This document shows, one piece after another, positions 15,040 through 22,925 of a DNA stretch of 39,359 nucleotides. Under the pieces are notes generated by a model, which worked only from the letters and a program-made list of their open reading frames with translations, was not told the origin of the DNA and made no database searches. The DNA lies in contig JADYYD010000351.1 of assembly GCA_020853845.1 (NCBI GenBank), positions 1-39,359 of the forward strand. Direction: 5' to 3'. The translations under genes and the position numbers were made by a program. Each line of letters begins with the position of its first letter. Position 1 is the stretch's first letter. The DNA comes from Candidatus Melainabacteria bacterium. GTDB taxonomy: Bacteria; Cyanobacteriota; Vampirovibrionia; Obscuribacterales; Obscuribacteraceae.

Positions 15040-17175
15040 CTAAAGCTGATCGGGCTTCCATGTCTTCTCGAGCGCTTCGATTTGCGCGGGTGTCCAGCCC
15101 AATTGCGATACCCGAGGTCGTTTCGTGAGAGGCAATTGCTTCAAAACTTTCAGAAGCGGCTCCGCCGTGACACTGGTCTGGTCGATGCTTATGACTTGAA
15201 GTTTTTTCAATTGGGCGATGTATTTCAAACCTTTGTCAGTAATGCGCATGTTGTATCCAATGTTCAGTTCAGTCAGATTCGGCATCGTCGTCAAATACTT
15301 CAAATCGTCATCACCGACGTCCGACCCTGTTACGGCAAGGTCTTGAATGCTGGTGGAACCTGCAAGCGCTTTCAAAATCTCGTCTCCTTCAGTCAAATGA
15401 CAGGCGCGCAGGAAAATCAAATTTTTCAGGCACCGCATTTTTTTCAGCCCTTTTCCGGTCACATCGGTTCCATCGACGTTCAATTGTTTCAACGGCAGAT
15501 CTTTGATGTACTCCAGCCCGACATTAGTTATGTTTACGTTCTTCAAACCAAGCCCTTGCAGTCCTTTCAGATGATTGCAGTAGAGCAGCTCGTCATCGGT
15601 CATAGAAACGCGAGGCGTGATTTTGTATTGATTATTGTCTGTTATGCCGGCTTCTCTAAAGTCGATGATGGAAACGTCGTAGGGACCGAAATTTCGCAAA
15701 AACTGCGGATGGGCGAGAAATGAACTGTTAGGCACGAAGGACAGCTTGGCGTCGGCCGGAACTTTGACCTCACCGCGAGCAGGCAGACGAATGTCATCTC
15801 TCTTTTCGATGGATAAATGTCCTATGGAATAATCCTTGGGGAAATTGAAAATTTTATATCGTCCATCTTGCGAAATCTTGCACCATTTTTCGCGTGGCAA
15901 ATCCGGTGCAATTTCAATTTGTGGTGGCGATGGCGCTTGCTGATTGACATATATCAGTGCAAGCATGCCAAAGACTCCGAGCAGCAAAGCGCAAATTACA
16001 TAACCCAGATATTTGGGCACATGACTCGCCTCTTGGTTGGCCGCTTTTATTTTTTCAGCAGATAGAGGCAGGCTGACAGGTTTGTTGAGTATTGAACCGC
16101 TGACGAGACCCTTCTGAATTCCGATTAAAATTTGTGCGACATCCAGTAAGCTCTGAATGCGATTATTTGGATCTTTTTCCAACATGCTCGCTACGAGCGT
16201 TTCTATCTCTTGTGGGAAGTCTCTGCCCAGCGAAGCTTCTTTAAGTGACAATGGCTTTTCGCTTTGATGCATCATCATTGTGGAAAGCGATGTTTCTCCA
16301 GCAAAAGGTGGTGCGCCTGTGAGAACTTCAAACATCACGCAGCCCATGGAATAGATGTCGGAGCGGTGATCGACGGCACCGCCGAGGCACTGCTCAGGGC
16401 TCATGTAGAAGGGGCTGCCGAAGATTTCTCCAGTGCGAGTCAATGCGGCGGTTTCGTTAAGACCGTGGTGCATCAATTTTGCAATGCCAAAGTCGAGCAC
16501 TTTTACATGCTCATTTTCTGAATCCAGTCCGGGTGTAGTTAGCATGATGTTGCTCGGCTTGATGTCCCTGTGCACGATGTTTTTTCCATGTGCATATCCG
16601 AGCGCAAAACACAGTTCGACGAAAATCTTGATTGAAACATCGAGCGGCATTACACCGGCCGCTTTAATCACGGATGACAGAGTCCTTCCGTGCACGAAGT
16701 CCATTACCAGAAATGGCTTTACGTTATCTATGAAGCCGAAATCCCGAACTTTCACCAGACCGGGATGGTCGAGTTTCGCCAGCAATTTTGCTTCGGAGTG
16801 AAAACGTTTTATCGACTGTTCGCTGGCTTCGGTGCCTGTCAGAGTCTTGAGTGCCATCTGTCGATTGAGCAGTACTTGCTCGACTTTGTAGACGACGCCC
16901 ATGCCGCCCTCGCCCAGGCTGTCCAGAAGGCGGTATTTGCCTTCCACGAGGCTGCCTATGGAGAGATGCGCACGAGAAGCGGACCCAGAGGCGGACCCAT
17001 AGGCGGAATCAGAAGCGGAATCGGAGGCGGAATCAGAGGCGGAATCGGAGGTGGAACCGGAGGCGGAAATATAGATGGAGTCAGAGGCGGAATCATAGAT
17101 GGAATCGGAGCCGATCGTAAAATCGTCTCGAGTTTCCCTTTCCCGCTTCCTGTTGGACTCTTCGCTTGGCGTCAT
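15040..17175 (-). CDS. Receptor-like Ser/Thr protein kinase with extracytoplasmic leucine-rich repeats
   Basis: 711 residues. An N-terminal Ser/Asp/Ala low-complexity tail (23-68) precedes a PknB-type kinase domain (81-350) with LGEGGMGVVYK, Lys110 (MALKTL), HRDIKPSN (HRD 202-204), DFG 228-230 and MSPEQ. All key residues are present, so it should be active. One membrane segment (390-410) leads to an extracytoplasmic part (415-711) that includes leucine-rich repeats from about 520 (LKGLQGLGLKNVNITNVGLE, LPLKQLNVDGTDVTGKGL, MPNLTELNIGYNMRITDKGL). The layout suggests a surface sensor that signals into the cell. Start ATG 17175 has AGGA upstream. It is transcribed divergently from a secreted LRR protein whose domain resembles this kinase's sensor. 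Confidence 0.9.
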   Translation of the reverse strand: MTPSEESNRKRERETRDDFTIGSDSIYDSASDSIYISASGSTSDSASDSASDSASDSAYGSASGSASRAHLSIGSLVEGKYRLLDSLGEGGMGVVYKVEQVLLNRQMALKTLTGTEASEQSIKRFHSEAKLLAKLDHPGLVKVRDFGFIDNVKPFLVMDFVHGRTLSSVIKAAGVMPLDVSIKIFVELCFALGYAHGKNIVHRDIKPSNIMLTTPGLDSENEHVKVLDFGIAKLMHHGLNETAALTRTGEIFGSPFYMSPEQCLGGAVDHRSDIYSMGCVMFEVLTGAPPFAGETSLSTMMMHQSEKPLSLKEASLGRDFPQEIETLVASMLEKDPNNRIQSLLDVAQILIGIQKGLVSGSILNKPVSLPLSAEKIKAANQEASHVPKYLGYVICALLLGVFGMLALIYVNQQAPSPPQIEIAPDLPREKWCKISQDGRYKIFNFPKDYSIGHLSIEKRDDIRLPARGEVKVPADAKLSFVPNSSFLAHPQFLRNFGPYDVSIIDFREAGITDNNQYKITPRVSMTDDELLYCNHLKGLQGLGLKNVNITNVGLEYIKDLPLKQLNVDGTDVTGKGLKKMRCLKNLIFLRACHLTEGDEILKALAGSTSIQDLAVTGSDVGDDDLKYLTTMPNLTELNIGYNMRITDKGLKYIAQLKKLQVISIDQTSVTAEPLLKVLKQLPLTKRPRVSQLGWTPAQIEALEKTWKPDQL
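16972..17109 (-). repeat. In-frame Ser/Asp/Ala-coding minisatellite in the kinase gene
   Basis: The stretch coding for residues 23-68 is made of degenerate 12-bp units (plus strand GGAATCAGAGGC / GGAATCGGAGGC and variants) that encode SDSA-type tetrapeptides. Unit length is a multiple of three, so copy-number change would alter tail length without breaking the frame. The translated tail is a flexible, phosphorylatable-looking linker at the N-terminus of the kinase. Confidence 0.75.
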
Positions 17176-17329
17176 AGGCTTCCTGTTCGGATTTGAGCCC
17201 TATTTCAAAAGGCCATCGGAACAGAACTTATATACCCACTAGATACATCGAACTTGCCTTCAGGATTTGCTGAGAGATGACTGTGTTGTATGGTAGTTAT
17301 TGGGCGTTTTTGGCACCCGGGGCGAATAA

Positions 17330-18277
17330 ATGCAGCAAATTATCGGAATTTATCGAGCCGCGGCTCCATTTTTGATTACTCTGTGTCTTTTGCTGGCTGA
17401 TGCTGAATTCGCGCTGGCAAAGGGCGAAACAGTCGTGCGTTTTCCGAACTTTCCTATCGGACGGTACAAAATAGTAAAGCCTGCGCCGGAGCAGGAAGAT
17501 GATGTAAAACTCGGGAAGGAAGAATGGGCAGCCGGAACGGTGAAAGTCCCCGCTGGTTGCAAACTGCATCTGGTCTTGAATTACAACGGCAGCCGCAATA
17601 CGAAACTGATTAGGCTGCTTCCGTCGACAATCATTCGCAATCTGACCTGCAGGGATTTGGAAATTGATGATAGAGCAGTTTCCGATTTCTGCACGCAAAC
17701 AGATATGGTGGCACTTAATTTGCAGGGTGTTGACCTGACGGATGCGGGTTTGCAATCTGTAGGTAAGTTGAAGAAGTTGCAAAAGCTCAGCGTTTGCGAC
17801 ACCCTCGTAAGTGAAAAAGGACTTGTTGTCTTGCAAAAGTTGCCGCTTTTAGAAAAGTTGAATCTCTCGCGAATGAAGCTCGACGAAGGGGTGGCAGAGC
17901 ATCTCAAAGGCTTGAAAAATTTACGTTTGCTTGATCTCACCGGAACGCAATTGAAGGATGCGACGGTAAATAAGTTGCCGAAATTCGAGCAGTTAAAAGT
18001 GCTCATTCTGCGCCGCAACAATGTGACCGATCGCTGTATCGATTCGGTGCTCCGCTATAAAAACCTCTATCTCTTTGATGTCACCGATACATGGATATCT
18101 GCTAAGGCTTTGAAGAAGCTTACCGTCTTGCCGAATCTGAAGACGATCATTATTCGCGAGCGCATGTTCAAGCCGGAAGAGCGAGCCGAGTTGAAGAAAG
18201 TCTTCAAGCATACAAAAATCATTGATGGGTCGAGGGAAAAGTCCGTATCACCCGAGCTGTTTGCACCCTTGCATTGA
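17330..18277 (+). CDS. Secreted leucine-rich-repeat protein related to the sensor of the divergent kinase
   Basis: 315 residues. A signal peptide (1-30, ending ALA) is followed by an N-terminal domain with GRYKIV and GTVKVPAGCKLHLVLN. The kinase encoded divergently has a matching arrangement (GRYKIFNFP, GEVKVPADAKLSFVP). Residues 130-290 are LRRs (MVALNLQGVDLTDAGLQSVG, LPLLEKLNLSRMKLDEGV, LKNLRLLDLTGTQLKDATVN). It is therefore exported and shares the kinase's extracytoplasmic domain type without the kinase. It could bind the same ligand, or the receptor itself. Start ATG 17330, with GGGGCG upstream. A hairpin follows the gene. Confidence 0.82.
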   Translation: MQQIIGIYRAAAPFLITLCLLLADAEFALAKGETVVRFPNFPIGRYKIVKPAPEQEDDVKLGKEEWAAGTVKVPAGCKLHLVLNYNGSRNTKLIRLLPSTIIRNLTCRDLEIDDRAVSDFCTQTDMVALNLQGVDLTDAGLQSVGKLKKLQKLSVCDTLVSEKGLVVLQKLPLLEKLNLSRMKLDEGVAEHLKGLKNLRLLDLTGTQLKDATVNKLPKFEQLKVLILRRNNVTDRCIDSVLRYKNLYLFDVTDTWISAKALKKLTVLPNLKTIIIRERMFKPEERAELKKVFKHTKIIDGSREKSVSPELFAPLH

Positions 18278-18306
18278 AGTAGAAATTTGCCTGGAAAAGT
18301 GCAACA

Positions 18307-18335
18307 ATCGTGCGGTTTAAGCACGATCTGGTTTT
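18307..18335 (+). terminator. Probable terminator after the secreted LRR gene
   Basis: A 7-bp perfect stem ATCGTGC (18307-18313) / GCACGAT (18321-18327) with a 7-nt loop is followed by CTGG and a TTTT run. It sits 30 bp past the LRR stop and before the ATG of the next gene. Confidence 0.5.
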
Positions 18336-18369
18336 ACTACAAGTTTTGAATCCAGTTTCAAAGGTAAAA

Positions 18370-19374
18370 ATGACAAGAATTTCCCTGTCCGCGTTTTCGA
18401 CATGGCTGATTGCAAGCCCCCTGTGCGCCTTGCTGCTGACTCCGGGGCTACCGCACGCGCAAAATTCTTCCTGCGCATATGCGAAGGAGACTAAAAAGTC
18501 CGTTGCCGTGGAAACGCCTGGCACCATGGGTGGCGTCACTGTAAAAATGCAGCCGCAGTTTCAGGAAGTGAACGATAAGTTTCGGCAGATTTATGCCGAG
18601 ACGAGAACTCGCACCATTAAAAAGTCTCAGCCCATCATCGTTGCCGTCAATGAATTCATCATCCTTCACGATGGATCGAAGGTAGAGAAGACGCAGGTGA
18701 TCTCTGAAAAGTATACGTTGCTGAAGTCCGTCGATCATATTCCGCTTGCTACTTTTGTTGTACTCGAATTGGACACGGATCAAATGCTCAGCGAGCAGAA
18801 ATTGCAGCAAATACGCGAGCTGCATTCATTGTCGAAGAACGCGCTGGCGTCGCTGGATAAGAGTGCCTTGACGGGGGATGTTCTTGATCGGCAGAAACAA
18901 TTGATTAATAAGTCGTTGAATCTGTTGGAGTCAACCTTGAAAGATAAAAGAATATCCGGCGCGGACCTGACAGCATTTTGCAGAGACACGCAAAAAATGA
19001 TCATGCAAAATGTCGACGAGGCAATCGCCGATCAGTTGATGGCGATTGATTTGCAAGTCAGGCAATGGCGCAAAGATCTCGGACCTGAAAAATGGGGCCA
19101 ACTCAGTGTGGTCGTCGTCAGTGGACACATGCCCCGAGAGTTGAATTCGACAACGCAGTATTTCAGCAAAGCTCTCAAGAAAAAACGCGAAGGCGATCGC
19201 ATTTATTATTGCGAAGGACTTTCCGAGGCAAGCGATGGTTTGAATCTTGTCGGCACGCACATACTCGACAGCAAAATCGCTGTAGCGTTTTTCAATGATG
19301 AATGGCGCATGCACAGAGATTTGCTCAGTGATGGTGCGGCGAAATATTTGAAAAAACATCCACCTTTGAAGTAG
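18370..19374 (+). CDS. Exported protein of unknown function
   Basis: 334 residues from ATG 18370, preceded by AAGG. The open frame extends to 18310, but that part overlaps the terminator hairpin and lacks a ribosome binding site. Residues 1-38 are a signal peptide (SLSAFSTWLIASPLCALLLT). The mature protein is helical in the middle (110-220: LSEQKLQQIRELHSLSKNAL, LINKSLNLLESTLKDKRISG) and ends in a mixed domain with GQLSVVVVSGHMPRELNSTT and YYCEGLSE, reaching to LKKHPPLK. I do not recognise a family or catalytic motif. It may belong with the LRR sensor pair upstream, but the hairpin between suggests separate transcription. Confidence 0.72.
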   Translation: MTRISLSAFSTWLIASPLCALLLTPGLPHAQNSSCAYAKETKKSVAVETPGTMGGVTVKMQPQFQEVNDKFRQIYAETRTRTIKKSQPIIVAVNEFIILHDGSKVEKTQVISEKYTLLKSVDHIPLATFVVLELDTDQMLSEQKLQQIRELHSLSKNALASLDKSALTGDVLDRQKQLINKSLNLLESTLKDKRISGADLTAFCRDTQKMIMQNVDEAIADQLMAIDLQVRQWRKDLGPEKWGQLSVVVVSGHMPRELNSTTQYFSKALKKKREGDRIYYCEGLSEASDGLNLVGTHILDSKIAVAFFNDEWRMHRDLLSDGAAKYLKKHPPLK

Positions 19375-19585
19375 ATATTCGGAAATGTCTCGATTCGCAA
19401 TTGGAAAAAATTACACGAGCCGAACATCTAGAAATCCAACTTCTGCATGCGGTTAGATTTTTTCAAATTTTTCTTACGAAAAGACCGAAAAGCCTCATGA
19501 AACGAGCCTTTCGCTCTGATCTGCGGAAAGTCCAGCCAGCTCAGTGTTTGCGCCATTCTCATAAGAAAAATTGCAAAAAATCTAA

Positions 19586-19622
19586 TGGGGTGCCGACTGG
19601 CATTTTGCCGGTCAGCTCCCCA
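19586..19622. terminator. Terminator between convergent genes
   Basis: A long imperfect hairpin pairs TGGGGTGCCGACTGGC (19586-19601) with GCCGGTCAGCTCCCCA (19607-19622), with two mismatches and one G-U pair. On the minus strand it is followed by TTAGATTTTTTG, so it mainly ends the 19633-20652 transcript. The rest of the 19375-19632 gap shows nothing recognisable. Confidence 0.65.
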
Positions 19623-19632
19623 CATTTAATTC

Positions 19633-20652
19633 TCAATTGCCGCGCCGTCTCACACCGCGACCTTCCCCGCCGCCAAAGCGACCACCTTCGTTGCCGCCGC
19701 CAAAGCGACCACCTTCGTTGCCGCCGCCAAAACGTCCGCCGTGATTTGCTGCACCTGCTGCTTGGTTTTCACCTTCACCGCGATGGCCGAATCTTCCGCC
19801 CAAACGACCGCCACCTTCTTGCGCACCACCACCCTGAAGTCCGGCACCACCTTGAAGTCCAGCACCGCCTTGAAGTCCGGCACCTTGCTGACTTTCACCT
19901 CGGCGATTCATAAAGCCGCCTCCGGCAGCCGCTTCTTGCGCATTATTTGCACGCTGGGCATTGTTGGCATTTGCCCACTGATTTCTGTTCTCCCAGGTGC
20001 CCTGCTGATTCCACTGATTCATCACCGCGGCATTTTTTTCGCTGTTGTTGATGTAGACCTGATTACCGCCGGTATTCATGTAATACGGCTGGTTGTTGGT
20101 CGCGTTGCGATAAATAGGAACACCGTAGGGCACGCCATGGTAGTACTCATTGTTGTTGTACATCGAGTTTGAAATTGCAGCTCCAGCGGCGGCACCACCT
20201 GCCGCTGCAAGACCTGTGCCGAGCATGCGCATCCCTTGATTGCCGTTGGAATTGTTCGAATTATTTGAATTCGAATTGTTTTGCTGCTGCTGTTGTTGTT
20301 GCTGCTGCTGCTGCATCTGCCCGCCGTACACTCGGTTGAGATACCCCTGCAACTGCGCGGCCGTCACTTCTACCGGCTGACCATTGCGATCCGTGTACCA
20401 ATAGTTGCTGGCCTGGTCCCTGTAAATCGCCACTTGTTGTGTTCCGGGAGCCAATCCGGCGCCGGGAATAGGCAACTTCGGACCGGCCTTCGTGACGACG
20501 AATTGTTGTCCGTTCCCGTCCGTGACGACCTGATACAGGGTCATCGTGGTCTGCCCGACGGGTTGAGCGTCTTGCGTCTGAGCTGCTGTCGACAGCGATA
20601 ACGAGGCTGCAAGAGTAATCGCCAGGAATGTAGATTTGATGATGCTTTGCAT
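19633..20652 (-). CDS. Exported Gln/Asn/Gly-rich low-complexity protein
   Basis: 339 residues from ATG 20652 with an AAGGGAAAG-type ribosome binding site; a longer frame to 20724 has no support. Residues 1-24 are a signal peptide ending TAA. A short folded domain follows (LYQVVTDGNGQQFVVTKAG, then YWYTDRNGQPVEVTAAQLQG). Next come a run of 12 Gln, an Asn/Ser tract, an Ala/Gly-rich helix and a Tyr/Asn-rich segment. The last third repeats GAGLQGG (3 times) and GGRFGGGNE (about 3 times) and ends in basic residues. The composition resembles secreted structural, adhesive or phase-separating proteins. It lies 105 nt downstream of proS on the same strand. Function unknown. Confidence 0.75.
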   Translation of the reverse strand: MQSIIKSTFLAITLAASLSLSTAAQTQDAQPVGQTTMTLYQVVTDGNGQQFVVTKAGPKLPIPGAGLAPGTQQVAIYRDQASNYWYTDRNGQPVEVTAAQLQGYLNRVYGGQMQQQQQQQQQQQNNSNSNNSNNSNGNQGMRMLGTGLAAAGGAAAGAAISNSMYNNNEYYHGVPYGVPIYRNATNNQPYYMNTGGNQVYINNSEKNAAVMNQWNQQGTWENRNQWANANNAQRANNAQEAAAGGGFMNRRGESQQGAGLQGGAGLQGGAGLQGGGAQEGGGRLGGRFGHRGEGENQAAGAANHGGRFGGGNEGGRFGGGNEGGRFGGGEGRGVRRRGN

Positions 20653-20757
20653 AAGCTTTCCCTTGGTGTGTCGAGCGTCGAATTTCCGGGACAGGTTACC
20701 GGTTTGAGCGAACAATCGCGCCATTATATCGCATGGATATGCTCTCTTGGTTGCCGG

Positions 20758-22485
20758 TTAGAAACCGCCCGCAATCTTCTGTTTCGTGACCTCAATCAGG
20801 TTGTCGAGCTGGATGTCTTGGACTTCACCGGTAGCCCTAACAACCAGCTCGACGACGCCGTCTTTCAATTTCTTGCCAAGGTTTATCCTGAGCGGCACCC
20901 CAATCAGATCGTTGTCTGCAAACTTGACCCCCGGGCGCTCATTGCGGTCGTCCAGAAGAACCTCGACGCCCGCCTGGCGCAGGTCGTTGTAGACAGCTTC
21001 TCCGGCCGCCAGCGCCTCCGGCTCGGAAGCGTTGATGACATTGACTATGACATCGTAAGGGGCAATCGAATGCGGCCAGATAATTCCTTTTTTGTCGTGA
21101 CTCAACTCGACCGCCGCCGCCATCATTCGCTCCACGCCAATGCCGTAGCTGCCCATTACAATCGGCACCTTTTCACCCGAGGAAAGCAGAACCTGTGCGT
21201 TCATGGTCGTTGAATAGCGAGTGCCTAACTTGAAGATGTGGCCTATCTCAAGCGATTTTTCAACGGCGAGCGTGCCACCGCAATTGATGCATGCGTCCGC
21301 CGTCTTCACGTTGCGAAAGTCGCCCCAGCCATCGACTTCGATATCTCGCTCGATGCTCACTCCCTTGTAGTGATAGTCGTCGTGGTTGGCACCTGTGACC
21401 ATATTGCTGCGATTCTTCAAAGCATTGTCGGCGAGCAGTTTTTTTGCTGCGTGACCATCCTTTGGTTTTATACCTACCGCCCCGAGTGACCCGGCGTGGG
21501 CTCCCATTGCAGCGAATATCTCTTCGTCTTCAGCAGCTCTGATTTCTTGCGCACCCAGATAATCCGTCAGCTTGGCTGTGCTCAGCTCATGGTCCCCCCG
21601 CAGTAGCACGACAACCATCTCGCCGTCAGCAAAATAGATGAGTGTTTTTATCTGGTTTTTGCCGGATGCGAAGTCTGCGAAATTCGCCAACTGTTCGACT
21701 GTCCGCAATCCCGGTGTGGGAAACTTTTCCAGATCAGCGTGCGCATTGCCATTTTCGATCTTGTCGAAAGCCGCCGTCGCCTTCTCCACGTTTGCCGCAT
21801 ACCCGCAACTTTTGCAAAGAACGACCAGATCTTCTCCAGCTTGTGTCAGCACCATGAATTCAGTGGAGGCGCTGCCACCCATAGCGCCGGAGCTGGCTTC
21901 TACGGCTACGAATTTCAGACCGGCTCTTGCGAAAATTCGTTCGTAAGCGGTTTTATGCAGGCTGAAACTTTTGTCCAGTCCCGCGCTGTCCAGATCGAAC
22001 GAATAAGAGTCTTTCATGGTGAATTCTCTTACGCGCAGCAATCCGGATTTCGGGCGCAATTCATCGCGGAATTTTGTTTGAAACTGATACCAGATTTGCG
22101 GAAGCTGCCTGTATGAGCTCAAGGCGTTGCGCGCAATTGAGGTGAAAATCTCCTCGTGCGTAACACCCAGAACATGGTCGGCCCCTTTGCGATCTTTAAG
22201 TCGAAACATAATATCGCCCATGGTGCTAATCCGTCCGGATTCCTCCCAGAGTTCGGTCGGATGCAGCGCCGGCAAAACGAATTCTTGCCCGCCGATTGCA
22301 TTCAATTCTTCTCTGATGATCTTTATTATTTTCAGTCTGACTCTTTGTGCGATCGGCAGAAGGCTGTATATGCCCGCTCCAAGCGGACGAATATAGCCGG
22401 CGCGCATCAATAGTTTGTGACTGGCTGTCTCGGCCGAAGACGGATCTTCTTTCAAAGTCGGAATGAAAAGCTGTGACCAGCGCAT
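20758..22485 (-). CDS. proS: Prolyl-tRNA synthetase (bacterial type with editing domain)
   Basis: 575 residues from ATG 22485, with AGAGG upstream; the open frame runs 22 codons further but the family begins at MRWSQLFIPTLKEDP. It charges tRNA-Pro with proline. Class II motifs are visible: RPLGAGIYSLLPIAQRV, LPALHPTELWEESGR, a motif 2 region with KFRDELRPKSGLLRVREFTM followed by KDSYSF, and motif 3 with GSYGIGVERMMAA. The central insertion at about 220-390, including CKSCGYAANVEKA and GDHELSTAKL, is the bacterial INS/YbaK-like editing domain that removes mischarged alanine. The C-terminal anticodon-binding domain has WPHSIAPYDVIVNVIN and LLDDRNERPGVKFADNDLIG. Length is normal. Confidence 0.97.
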   Translation of the reverse strand: MRWSQLFIPTLKEDPSSAETASHKLLMRAGYIRPLGAGIYSLLPIAQRVRLKIIKIIREELNAIGGQEFVLPALHPTELWEESGRISTMGDIMFRLKDRKGADHVLGVTHEEIFTSIARNALSSYRQLPQIWYQFQTKFRDELRPKSGLLRVREFTMKDSYSFDLDSAGLDKSFSLHKTAYERIFARAGLKFVAVEASSGAMGGSASTEFMVLTQAGEDLVVLCKSCGYAANVEKATAAFDKIENGNAHADLEKFPTPGLRTVEQLANFADFASGKNQIKTLIYFADGEMVVVLLRGDHELSTAKLTDYLGAQEIRAAEDEEIFAAMGAHAGSLGAVGIKPKDGHAAKKLLADNALKNRSNMVTGANHDDYHYKGVSIERDIEVDGWGDFRNVKTADACINCGGTLAVEKSLEIGHIFKLGTRYSTTMNAQVLLSSGEKVPIVMGSYGIGVERMMAAAVELSHDKKGIIWPHSIAPYDVIVNVINASEPEALAAGEAVYNDLRQAGVEVLLDDRNERPGVKFADNDLIGVPLRINLGKKLKDGVVELVVRATGEVQDIQLDNLIEVTKQKIAGGF

Positions 22486-22654
22486 AATCTGAAAACCTCT
22501 GCGGAAATAGTGTTGAAAAAATGTTCTTGCAAAAGCGACCCCGCCAGACACGAGGTCGTCTTACACTGCCGAATCGGAACGCAAAGACTAACCCGTGATG
22601 CGAGGTCGCGGGGTAGGGGGTGGTCCGAATGTGACGTGTATATGCATAGACTCC

Positions 22655-22682
22655 ATTGTCGCCGCCGAATCTTTTCTGTCAA
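22655..22682 (-). promoter_or_regulatory. Promoter of proS and the long leader behind it
   Basis: A consensus TTGACA (22682-22677) and GACAAT (22660-22655) are 16 nt apart on the minus strand. The inferred leader before ATG 22485 is about 160 nt and contains two GACCTCG copies and a GGCGGGGTCGC segment that could pair with CGCGACC, so a structured leader is possible. I found no T-box consensus. The remaining part of the 22486-22925 gap holds the operon terminator and nothing else I can identify. Confidence 0.55.
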
Positions 22683-22802
22683 TACTGTTTCGCCGGTCGA
22701 TAAAGTCAGTTGTTACATTCTGAGTTGAGTGCGGGTTGTTTTAGGTTCACCCGAATGCACTTGTTTCATGAAAGTGGAACCTGCTTTGATGCAACGGCAA
22801 AA

Positions 22803-22838
22803 AGAAGGAAAGCCCCACATTGCTGTGGAGCTTCCTTC
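22803..22838 (-). terminator. Rho-independent terminator of the MBOAT/SGNH operon
   Basis: On the minus strand a stem of GAAGGAAGCTCCACA pairs with TGTGGGGCTTTCCTTC, with a minor bulge, and is followed by TTTTT. It lies 88 nt past the stop of the last gene of the operon. Confidence 0.8.
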
Positions 22839-22925
22839 TAAACCAGGCACTTCGACTGCACTGATGCAATTGAAGCGACCTGAGACCCAATACTTAATTG
22901 TTATGCGGATGCGGATGTTTGCATG

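Noticed and set aside
16972-17109. A CRISPR-like or noncoding repeat array
   Set aside because: The units are contiguous, in frame and encode the kinase tail; there are no spacers.
22486-22660. A T-box leader on proS
   Set aside because: I found no AGGGTGGNACCGCG-like antiterminator sequence; the leader remains only a candidate for other structure.
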